Origin: Aporhodopirellula rubra
GTDB taxonomy: Bacteria > Planctomycetota > Planctomycetia > Pirellulales > Pirellulaceae
DNA length: 64,000 nt
Direction of reading: 5' to 3'
Assembly: GCF_014192335.1 (NCBI RefSeq)
Contig: NZ_JACHXU010000017.1
Location: 1-64,000 of the forward strand
A program made the translations under genes and the position numbers. Every line of letters begins with the position of its first letter. Position 1 is the first letter of the stretch. Below, one piece after another: positions 35,399 through 43,217 of this stretch. Under the pieces are notes generated by a model. That model did no database searches. It was not told the DNA's origin and was given only the letters and a program-made list of their open reading frames with translations.

Positions 35399-37060
35399 AT
35401 GCGAATGTGTTTGGCCAGGGTGGTGTTCGTCATTTCCGGTGTGGTTGCGGTATTGCAATTGAGCCCACACGCAAACGCCCAGCAGGCCGGTTTCTCCGGT
35501 CAGTTCGGGGAACCGCAGGGGGGTGGCCTGTTCGGTGGTCAGAATCCGGGAATCGGCGGCGGAGAGCAGGCGGGGGCGAACAACGCTCAGGGAGGAGGTT
35601 CGATGGCGGACTTCGATTCGCTGATGACGTTGATCCAGCAGACGGTCGAACCTGATTCGTGGGAGGCTCTCGGCGGTGTTGGGACCATGGCGCCGTATCC
35701 ACAAGGTGTCATGGTTGATCCGCGAGGTTTGCTCCGCGATTACGAACGCAAAATTGTTACGAAATCAGATAACGCGTCCGCGATCTCTAAAATGCTGGCG
35801 CCCAAGGAGAGCAGCCGCGACCACGAAGCGGGCAGCGAGGACGATTGGCGATCTCCCGCGCAGGCACGCTGCGTATCGATGCGACGCATGATGCAGGCTC
35901 TCGCGACGCGGTCGTTGCGGATGCAATCGGGCAAACGCGACAGCGACGGCGCGTCGATTGCTGAAACCGTTGTCGTGGATGATGAACTCGAGGCATTTCG
36001 TGCAATGGCGGGATTGTCTCGAGTCACGCTGGTCTTGGTCACCAGCGACGATTTGATCCTGGCGGGGCCCGTGGCCGGGTTCGACGAAGTCGATGGCTGG
36101 GAGCTGGATCGCCGAACCGGGATGCCGCCGATGAGTTTGGTGTCGATGGCGGTCGGGCTGAAGTCAGCTCGAAGCGGTGTGCCGTTTGGATGCACGATTG
36201 ATCCGACGCCCGATGGGCTGCGATCGGCCGCAGCGTTGGGACAACGAATTGTCGGCGGTGACGTTCCGATGGCGCGGGCCGCCGATGAGCTCGCCGAAGC
36301 GTTAGGGCGACAGGATATCATCGTTTTTGGAACGACTGCGTCGCATGAGGTGGCCTATTTGATGGTGGAAGCCGACCGTCACATGAAACGGCTCGCATTG
36401 GGCAGTGAACCGATGCCAGAACGTGTCCGCAACTATCTGCAAATGTTGTCGTCAACGGGTGACGGGACGCCGCCCACGGATTTGCTGTTGCGGTTATGGT
36501 TCACGTCCGACGCGGTCGATGTACGGGCCACCGAAGTGGACGGGGACAAGATTGTCCAAATCGCGGGCAGTCCGATCCGGCTCAGTGGTGAGAATGAACG
36601 CGCGCAACTCGACGGTGCGCGCGGGAATCGAGTCGTTGACGATGCCTCGCTCGCGTTTGTCGAACACTTCAACCAAAATTGGGTTGGCATTCGATCAAAG
36701 TATCCGGTCTATGGGGCACTCGAGTCCGTGTACATGGCCACTGCGATCGCGGAGTTATGGAAGCGGATGACTCCGACGTCCGATCACGAAACGTTGCAAC
36801 GCGCAGTGATGTACTTCGCCGCCGACCAAGCCGAGAAATTAGAGCCTCCGACTCAAGTCGATTCGATTGCCGTGTTTCACCGATATCGCAAAGGTCGAAA
36901 ACAGCACCAGGTTTTGATGGCGAGCGGTGGAGTGAAGATCGCACCGAAAGAGTTACTGCCGATCAAGACGGTGGACTATCCGGGCCTCAAACCGTACGTG
37001 AAGTTCCGCGACGAACGACCCACGAATCGATGGTGGTGGAACGGGCGGATCGGAAATTAA
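35399..37060 (+). CDS. Secreted planctomycete protein, DUF1598-like
   Basis: 553 residues. Signal peptide MRMCLARVVFVISGVVAVLQLSPHANA. A Gly-rich linker (about 30-70) is followed by GTMAPYPQGVMVDPRGLLR, LEAFRAMAGLSRVTLVLVTSDDLILAGPVAGF and a C-terminal block VYGALESVYMATAIAELWKRMTPT. This general layout recalls DUF1598 proteins of Rhodopirellula; the family assignment is tentative. An SD-like GAGGAAG precedes the start. No catalytic motif. It is followed convergently by the SNF2 gene. Confidence 0.6.
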   Translation: MRMCLARVVFVISGVVAVLQLSPHANAQQAGFSGQFGEPQGGGLFGGQNPGIGGGEQAGANNAQGGGSMADFDSLMTLIQQTVEPDSWEALGGVGTMAPYPQGVMVDPRGLLRDYERKIVTKSDNASAISKMLAPKESSRDHEAGSEDDWRSPAQARCVSMRRMMQALATRSLRMQSGKRDSDGASIAETVVVDDELEAFRAMAGLSRVTLVLVTSDDLILAGPVAGFDEVDGWELDRRTGMPPMSLVSMAVGLKSARSGVPFGCTIDPTPDGLRSAAALGQRIVGGDVPMARAADELAEALGRQDIIVFGTTASHEVAYLMVEADRHMKRLALGSEPMPERVRNYLQMLSSTGDGTPPTDLLLRLWFTSDAVDVRATEVDGDKIVQIAGSPIRLSGENERAQLDGARGNRVVDDASLAFVEHFNQNWVGIRSKYPVYGALESVYMATAIAELWKRMTPTSDHETLQRAVMYFAADQAEKLEPPTQVDSIAVFHRYRKGRKQHQVLMASGGVKIAPKELLPIKTVDYPGLKPYVKFRDERPTNRWWWNGRIGN

Positions 37061-37165
37061 GTCGCGAAAGCGTTTGGGGTGAGGCCGCACGGTTGCAATG
37101 GAGCATCATCAAACGATAATGCGGCCGTTCGCTGTATTCGAGTCGCCTGGATGCAGGCCTCGAAG

Positions 37166-39250
37166 TTATGCGACCTTCTTACCGCCGGGGGCTCTGAGGT
37201 CGAACAGGCCAAAGATCTCGTCACGATTTAAACCGCCCGTACGAGACAGCGGGCTGTTGGAAGCCGGCTTGGGCGCGCGGTCGTGAGTGCTCGATGGTTC
37301 GTTCTGAGCGGCGAAAAGGGTGTCAAACATTTCTCGCTTTTGGTCCAACACCGAGGCGATGCGTTGTTCGATCGTACCGGCCGCCATCATTCGCGTGACC
37401 GTGACGCTGCCTGCGGCACCAATGCGGTGAGCGCGATTGATCGCTTGATCCTCGATCGCCGGGTTCCACCATCGGTCGAACAAGAAAACGTAGCGACAGA
37501 ATTGTAGGTTGAGTCCCACACTGCCGGCACCGTAGCTCATCAGGATGATGCGTTTTTCGGGATCGTTTTTGAATTGGTCGATCACGGTTTCGCGTTTTTT
37601 ATGCGGGATCTTTCCGTGGTATTCCAGCACACCGAATTTTTCGATCGCCGGCCGCATCTTGTCAATCGTCTTCGTCCATTGGCTGAACAGGATCGCTTTC
37701 TGGCCGCTCGCGGCGACCTCCTCCATGTCGGCTTCGAGTCGTTGTAGTTTCGCGCTCGCGCCGGTGACGGGATCGAAATTGCAGATCTGTTTGAGCCGCA
37801 AAACAAGCTCAAAGACGTGTTGAATCGTGAGTGATTCCTCGAGTTCTTCGAGATGAATGATGCCATCGGATTCCGCCGCCTCGTACCGCGCCCATTGTTC
37901 GGGGGTGAGGTCAATGTCTGCATCACGGAACAGTTTCGGTGGCATGTCGTCGAGAACCATGTCTTTGGTCCGACGGAGGATATAGTCGCCGGCGGCCTTG
38001 GCCATCTGAGGCAACGGCATTCCCGCGGTGAGGTATCCCGGAGATAGGAAGTCGAAGATGCCGACGAGATCGTCCGGTGAATTTTCAACGGGAGTTCCCG
38101 TCAGCGCCCAGGAACGGGTTCGTGGGATCGCACGTACGATTTCACTCGTCGTGTTGTTGCTGTTTTTGATCCGTTGGGCTTCGTCGAGAGCGACAAGATC
38201 GAAGTGCAATCCACTTTCGAGGACGATCTCTTTGTCACGCATCAACAATTCGTAGTTGGCGATTTTGACCGGTGCGTTCGTCGCTCGCCACTGGAACTCC
38301 CGTTTCGCGGCGTTGCCTTCGATTGCCATCACAGGAATCTCGGGTGCCCAAACGCTGAACTCGCGCAACCAGTTGCTGACCAAGGGTTTCGGGCAGACGA
38401 GCAAAATGTTGCGCAGCTCGCCACTACACAACAGCATTCGCATCGTACTGATCGCTTGCATCGTTTTGCCGAGCCCCATTTCGTCGGCCAGCACGCATGC
38501 ATAACGCGGGAAGAGGAATGCGATGCCGTCGAGTTGATAGGGGAACGGTTCGAACGGAAAGTTCAACTGGCCGCTACCGACGAGCAGATCGAGCGGCGGT
38601 TGCAGAAGGTAATAGAGTCGGTCTTGCAGTTTAACGATATCGTTAGGCGGCTTGATCCGCGCGTGCTTGCCGATCTTGCGTTGGGGACGCTTGGCGGGTG
38701 ATTTGGATTCCGATTCGTCACCGCCGATTCGGCCGGCGACAGACGCGTTGGCGGGCGCTTGCGTTTTGGGAATCCAAGAGGCGGCTTCGGGAAAAAGGAA
38801 TCCGTTCGTCTTCACACGCAAGGCAGGTAGTTTGATCGGTACCCGAGTCGTCTGCAGCGGGGACCACGCCAGGGTCCGGGTGACGACTTCGAATCCACCG
38901 TTGTGAAACGTGTCGCGGGATTCGCAGTCCGTTTCGTGCTGAATGTCATCGGCAGGATGCGTCGACCAACTCAGGCTCTCGTCAATGTCACACGTGAGGT
39001 CGGGGCGAGGCGTTGCATGGGTCGGCAACGATGATGGGACCACGTTGGGTTGTGGCTGGATCGATTGGTTGGGCGCGGTTGGGACCGAGTCTGCGGGGCG
39101 CGACGATATCCCATTTTGCCGAAAGCCGTCGGTGGGCAAACCGGTGTTTGGCAGTTTACCGCCGGTCCGCGCTGCATCGATCGCATCGGTCGGTGATGCG
39201 CTCGAATCGGATGACGTGTCGGCGTTGGGTTGTTTGGCGCGAAACCACAT
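37166..39250 (-). CDS. SNF2-family DEAD/DEAH helicase-like ATPase
   Basis: 694 residues. The first about 210 are low complexity and unrecognised. Motif I DEMGLGKTMQ (near 257), motif Ia LLVCPKPLVSNW, motif II DEAQRIKN, motif III ALTGTPVENSPDDL, then the helicase C domain with KAILFSQWTKTIDKM, SYGAGSVGLNLQFC and INRAHRIGAAGSV. It is an ATP-dependent DNA translocase of the RapA/SNF2 type. Its ATG directly follows the TGA of the upstream gene, so the two are coupled. Confidence 0.9.
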   Translation of the reverse strand: MWFRAKQPNADTSSDSSASPTDAIDAARTGGKLPNTGLPTDGFRQNGISSRPADSVPTAPNQSIQPQPNVVPSSLPTHATPRPDLTCDIDESLSWSTHPADDIQHETDCESRDTFHNGGFEVVTRTLAWSPLQTTRVPIKLPALRVKTNGFLFPEAASWIPKTQAPANASVAGRIGGDESESKSPAKRPQRKIGKHARIKPPNDIVKLQDRLYYLLQPPLDLLVGSGQLNFPFEPFPYQLDGIAFLFPRYACVLADEMGLGKTMQAISTMRMLLCSGELRNILLVCPKPLVSNWLREFSVWAPEIPVMAIEGNAAKREFQWRATNAPVKIANYELLMRDKEIVLESGLHFDLVALDEAQRIKNSNNTTSEIVRAIPRTRSWALTGTPVENSPDDLVGIFDFLSPGYLTAGMPLPQMAKAAGDYILRRTKDMVLDDMPPKLFRDADIDLTPEQWARYEAAESDGIIHLEELEESLTIQHVFELVLRLKQICNFDPVTGASAKLQRLEADMEEVAASGQKAILFSQWTKTIDKMRPAIEKFGVLEYHGKIPHKKRETVIDQFKNDPEKRIILMSYGAGSVGLNLQFCRYVFLFDRWWNPAIEDQAINRAHRIGAAGSVTVTRMMAAGTIEQRIASVLDQKREMFDTLFAAQNEPSSTHDRAPKPASNSPLSRTGGLNRDEIFGLFDLRAPGGKKVA

Positions 39251-39823
39251 TCAGGCTGCCCTCGCCATCTGGCTCTGGGCTTCGCGAATCGCTTCGGTGA
39301 TCCGTTCGAACGGTTCGTGCGTGTCGACAATGTCGCTGAGTCCGGCGATCGCGGTTTCGGCATCGTCGATCCGTTCCATCGCGACGTGCAGGGTGGCGTT
39401 ACCGAGCGTGACGCGGCAGTGGCCTTCGAGTTCGCGAATCCGTTTTTCGTCTTCTCGTTGGACGACGGCGACGACGGTGGATCGGACTGCTGAACTGGCC
39501 GGCAGGGATGCCGCTGACGAGGGCAGGTTTTCCTGCAGCGAGATCGCCTCGGGTTGTCCGCAGCATAGCAGCGAGATCGGTGTGCGGCATTTTTGCAGCA
39601 GCGTTGGCCCGATCACTTCGCTAATCAAATGCTGTCGAAGCGTCGTGCCGAACAGGATTTCGTGAGCGCGGGATGGCCGGATTGGCAACGTGCATTGAAA
39701 CTCGAGCGGGCGTCCTGCCCCGTTGAGAACTAACAAACCACCGGTCCATCCGGTGCGTTCGGATTCCACCGTTGTGAAATAACCGATTGTCGTGGCCGCG
39801 GCAGCGTCCTTGCTTGATCCCAT
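39251..39823 (-). CDS. Hypothetical protein coupled to SNF2 gene
   Basis: 190 residues from the ATG at 39823 (a longer frame to 39925 is unlikely). It starts with TIGYFTTVESERTGWTGGLLVLNGAGRPLEFQCTLPIRPS (in parts), which looks like an alpha/beta domain. The C-terminus is helical (DEKRIRELEGHCRVTL, EPFERITEAIREAQSQM). No family recognised. Its stop TGA is immediately followed by the ATG of the helicase, which suggests a shared pathway. Confidence 0.65.
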   Translation of the reverse strand: MGSSKDAAAATTIGYFTTVESERTGWTGGLLVLNGAGRPLEFQCTLPIRPSRAHEILFGTTLRQHLISEVIGPTLLQKCRTPISLLCCGQPEAISLQENLPSSAASLPASSAVRSTVVAVVQREDEKRIRELEGHCRVTLGNATLHVAMERIDDAETAIAGLSDIVDTHEPFERITEAIREAQSQMARAA

Positions 39824-40157
39824 ACCTTGTTGTCTTCCCCCATTCGGTGAAAGTAACCGACGAGGGTCCTTCCTCGTCGTCACTCTCTCCACCATCGGCA
39901 CCGATTTCGTTGCAACTTGAGTCACCGGCGTCCTTTTCTTCGGGTCAATCGAATGCCTCGGATTGCAGGGATTTTGCCGGCCCCGGGCGTCGCTAAAACC
40001 ACTGTTTTGCCCAGACCACGCAGGCGATAGAGTTACGCGTCTGTAGTCGACCGGGTGATACCTGTAGAATCTTGGCCAAAAGAGAAATGTTTAGAAAAGG
40101 ACGCCAAATTCGAGCGTCATGAATACAGGATTGGCTTGAATTCATAAGAAAGGATCA

Positions 40158-41399
40158 ATGATGAGCCCCACACAGCCCCCTAAACCGACCAAGCAGAACC
40201 CCTCGCCAGATCCCGCGGAGGAAAACGGAACGCAGTCGTCCGAGGCGACTAGTTCGGACGCGGCGTCGAGCAAGAAATCTCGCCCGCGTGGTCGTCGACG
40301 AGGTCGGAAGCCCGAAAACGACAACGGCGCCCAAATGAAGCAGTTGCCCAGCGAGGCGATCGGGGAGGACGAATTGCACCGGCCTCAACCCGCAGACGAA
40401 CCGATATCACGCGTCAACTCACAAGATCTTTATCAGGTGATGCGACACACGATCGGCCGGCTCGAACGGGATGAAACGGCACGCGGCGATGTGAAGATAC
40501 TGTCACGGACGTTGCGTGAACTTCGATACGCGTTTCAGGTTTTTCGGCCGTTTCGTCGACGACGTAAGGTCACGATATTCGGTTCGGCGCGAACGGCACC
40601 GGACCAGCCCGATTACATGTCCGCCGTGGATCTCGGTCGACGGATGGCAGCTCACGGTTGGATGGTGATTACCGGGGCCGGCGGCGGCATCATGGAAGCG
40701 GGCCATAAAGGCGCTGGACGTGATGCGTCGATGGGCCTGAACATCATGCTGCCTTTTGAGCAGGGAGCCAACGAATACATCGACAACGATCCGAAACTCG
40801 TTACGATGAAATATTTCTTCACCCGCAAACTGATGTTTGTCAAAGAGTGCAGTGGAGTGGTTTGTTTGCCTGGAGGTTTTGGAACGCTCGACGAAGCGTG
40901 CGAAACATTGACTCTGCTGCAAACGGGAAAACAAACCATGATCCCGCTCGTCTTGCTGGATCATCCCGAGGGGAGTTACTGGAAGGATCTCGGAAAGTTC
41001 TTCGACAAACAATTGCTAAACGATGGCATGATCAGTCCGGAGGATAGTGCTCTTTACAAGATCACCAATTCGGTTGACGAAGCCGTCGATGAGTTGTTGA
41101 CGTTTTACAAAGTTTACCACTCGATGCGCTACGTCCGTGATCAATTGGTTTTGCGGTTACGTGCTCCTTTGACGGACGAACAACTCGAAGCGATCCGAAC
41201 GGATTTCGCGGATATCGTGAAGAAGGGCACCTACGAACAGCGTCATGCATTGCCTGAGGAATCCGGTGAAAAGGAACTCGCCGCGTACCCACGTTTGGTA
41301 TTCAATTTCAATCGTCGATCGCTCGGGCGTTTAAGGATGTTGATCAATTTCATCAACGGTCAGGCATTGGCGGAATCGTCCGTTATTTCGTCGCGGTAG
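40158..41399 (+). CDS. LOG-family (TIGR00730) Rossmann-fold protein with extensions
   Basis: 413 residues. An N-terminal basic, low-complexity region (about 1-80, with RPRGRRRGRK) precedes the LOG domain (about 130-320): TIFGSARTAPDQPDY, VITGAGGGIMEAGHKGAG, and the signature PGGFGTLDEACETLTLLQTGK. LOG proteins are phosphoribohydrolases for cytokinin-type or AMP nucleotides. Here the residue pattern PGGxGTxxE is intact. The C-terminal about 90 residues are an extra helical segment seen in longer family members. The start could be the second ATG (40161). Confidence 0.87.
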   Translation: MMSPTQPPKPTKQNPSPDPAEENGTQSSEATSSDAASSKKSRPRGRRRGRKPENDNGAQMKQLPSEAIGEDELHRPQPADEPISRVNSQDLYQVMRHTIGRLERDETARGDVKILSRTLRELRYAFQVFRPFRRRRKVTIFGSARTAPDQPDYMSAVDLGRRMAAHGWMVITGAGGGIMEAGHKGAGRDASMGLNIMLPFEQGANEYIDNDPKLVTMKYFFTRKLMFVKECSGVVCLPGGFGTLDEACETLTLLQTGKQTMIPLVLLDHPEGSYWKDLGKFFDKQLLNDGMISPEDSALYKITNSVDEAVDELLTFYKVYHSMRYVRDQLVLRLRAPLTDEQLEAIRTDFADIVKKGTYEQRHALPEESGEKELAAYPRLVFNFNRRSLGRLRMLINFINGQALAESSVISSR

Positions 41400-41544
41400 T
41401 GAAACAACACCTCACAGCCCGCAACAACTTCACTTCGGTATTCTGGTTCTCGTTGACGAACTGTTCGGCAGGACATCGTCGACGTCAGGGGGCATTCCAG
41501 AACCGTCCACACCCATCGTATGAGACGCAGTTTTGATTCTACGA

Positions 41545-42567
41545 ATGCCTCCGCTCAGTGTGCTCGATCTCGTTGGCAAAGATGCCGCAGCGATTTTGCA
41601 TAACTTGACGACCAACGAGGTCAAATCGCTCGAACCAGACGGCCCCGGCGCCGAGACGTTTATCACAAACGTGAAAGGCAAATGTCTTGGCCATGTGTTG
41701 GCGTATCGAACGCAAGACGGATATCGATTGATCGGTGCGTCCGGGCAAGCGGATGCGATCGCCGCGCAGATGGACAAGTACACCATTCGCGAAGATGCGG
41801 TGCCGCGTGTTCTCGATGACGGGTTCCAAGGATGGTTGATTGTTCAAGACGAAAACACGCGTGTCAGTGGATTCGATGAAACGGCGGAAGCCGGGGCTCT
41901 CCAACGGATCGAAGTATCGCTGTCGATCGATCGTGATGACAGCAAGACGGGATCAAGTGAGGTTCAATCCTTTGCCGCCTACGCCGTGCCTTGGGTCGGA
42001 TCGAAAGACGGTTTGCCGGGGGTGCTGATTTTGACCTCGAAGTCGCAGGAGGTTTCGAGCCAGTCGATGAGCCGAGCCATCGGGGATTTGGTCGGGACTC
42101 AAAATGTCGGCGACGCGATGATGGAGGGTGAGCCGGCGAACCAACGTTTTCATCAACTGCGAGTGTCGGCGGGATTCCCCTGGTACGGAACTGATTTTAA
42201 CGATTCGCATCTTCCTCAGGAAATCAGCCGGGAACCGCAGACGATTTCGTTCACGAAGGGCTGTTACCTCGGCCAGGAAACGATCGCGAGATTGGATGCA
42301 TTGGGTCAGGTTCAAAAGAAGTTAGTCAGATGGTCGGTCGAGGGAATCGGTGAGCATTCTCCACCGGACGTTGATACGAAACTCTTTGCGGGCGGCGAAA
42401 AAGCCGTCGGGCGACTGACGAGCGTCGTGGTGATCGAATCCCAACCAGGGGGTGAGCCGGGAATCTATGCGATCGGTTTTGCCCGGCGCAGCCATTTTGA
42501 AACGGGGGCCGAAGCGAACGGCACGTCGGGTGAGCGTGAGTTTGTCGCCAAAGTGGTGGGGGAATAG
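41545..42567 (+). CDS. ygfZ: YgfZ/CAF17-like folate-binding protein
   Basis: 340 residues from the ATG at 41545 (TTG at 41533 also possible). N-terminal VGKDAAAILHNLTTNEVKSL matches the GcvT-like fold. The YgfZ signature KGCYLGQETIARLDALGQVQKKL contains the K-G-C-Y-x-G-Q-E motif with its conserved Cys. The protein helps assemble or repair Fe-S enzymes in a folate-dependent manner. It is 5 bp upstream of the sigma factor gene, in the same direction. Confidence 0.9.
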   Translation: MPPLSVLDLVGKDAAAILHNLTTNEVKSLEPDGPGAETFITNVKGKCLGHVLAYRTQDGYRLIGASGQADAIAAQMDKYTIREDAVPRVLDDGFQGWLIVQDENTRVSGFDETAEAGALQRIEVSLSIDRDDSKTGSSEVQSFAAYAVPWVGSKDGLPGVLILTSKSQEVSSQSMSRAIGDLVGTQNVGDAMMEGEPANQRFHQLRVSAGFPWYGTDFNDSHLPQEISREPQTISFTKGCYLGQETIARLDALGQVQKKLVRWSVEGIGEHSPPDVDTKLFAGGEKAVGRLTSVVVIESQPGGEPGIYAIGFARRSHFETGAEANGTSGEREFVAKVVGE

Positions 42568-42572
42568 CTGCG

Positions 42573-43217
42573 ATGGATTTCACGTTTGAACAGTTTGCCG
42601 AGTTACTCGACCAAGTTCGTGACGGGGATGAACAGGCGACGACCATTCTATGGGAACGCTACTTTCAACCGCTCGTTCGGTTGGCGGGAACTCGGTTGCC
42701 CAAGAATCTTCGCCGCACGGGGGACGAGGAGGACATCGCGCTGTCGGCGTTTCACAGTTTCATCGCGGGGATCCGACGTGATCAGTTTCCTGACCTCGCC
42801 GGCCCTGATAATTTATGGGGATTGCTGATCACGTTGACGAGTCGCAAAGTGAATGCACATTTGCGGCGGCAGACACGTCAAAAGAGAGGCGGCGGCAACG
42901 TTCGAGGAGAATCCGTTTTCCTAGATGCTCGCGGAGATTCTGGTCCGGCTGGATTGGAACAGATGGGTGGCGGGGACGACGCGGCCCGACCTGACGTTCG
43001 AGCCGAGTTGGCTGAAGCGTGTGAGCAATTGCTCGACGCGTTGCCCGACGAACAACTAAGAGAAATCGCGGTATTGAGAATGGACGGATATTTAGTCGAC
43101 GAAATCGCCGGACGTCTGGAAATCAGCAAACGCGCTGTCGAGCGTCGCTTGCAACTGATCCGCAAGACGTGGTCCGAGCAGCGCGAATTGGAGGAGGAGC
43201 AAGATGAAACTCAGTGA
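42573..43217 (+). CDS. ECF-type RNA polymerase sigma factor
   Basis: 214 residues. Region 2: DQVRDGDEQATTILWERYFQPLVRLAGTRLP, then EEDIALSAFHSF and LWGLLITLTSRKVNAHLRRQTRQKRG. Region 4: LPDEQLREIAVLRMDGYLVDEIAGRLEISKRAVERRLQLIRKTW with the helix-turn-helix. This is the planctomycete ECF subgroup usually encoded beside a Ser/Thr kinase. Its 3' end overlaps the kinase start by 14 bp, so the kinase probably controls it. Confidence 0.92.
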   Translation: MDFTFEQFAELLDQVRDGDEQATTILWERYFQPLVRLAGTRLPKNLRRTGDEEDIALSAFHSFIAGIRRDQFPDLAGPDNLWGLLITLTSRKVNAHLRRQTRQKRGGGNVRGESVFLDARGDSGPAGLEQMGGGDDAARPDVRAELAEACEQLLDALPDEQLREIAVLRMDGYLVDEIAGRLEISKRAVERRLQLIRKTWSEQRELEEEQDETQ

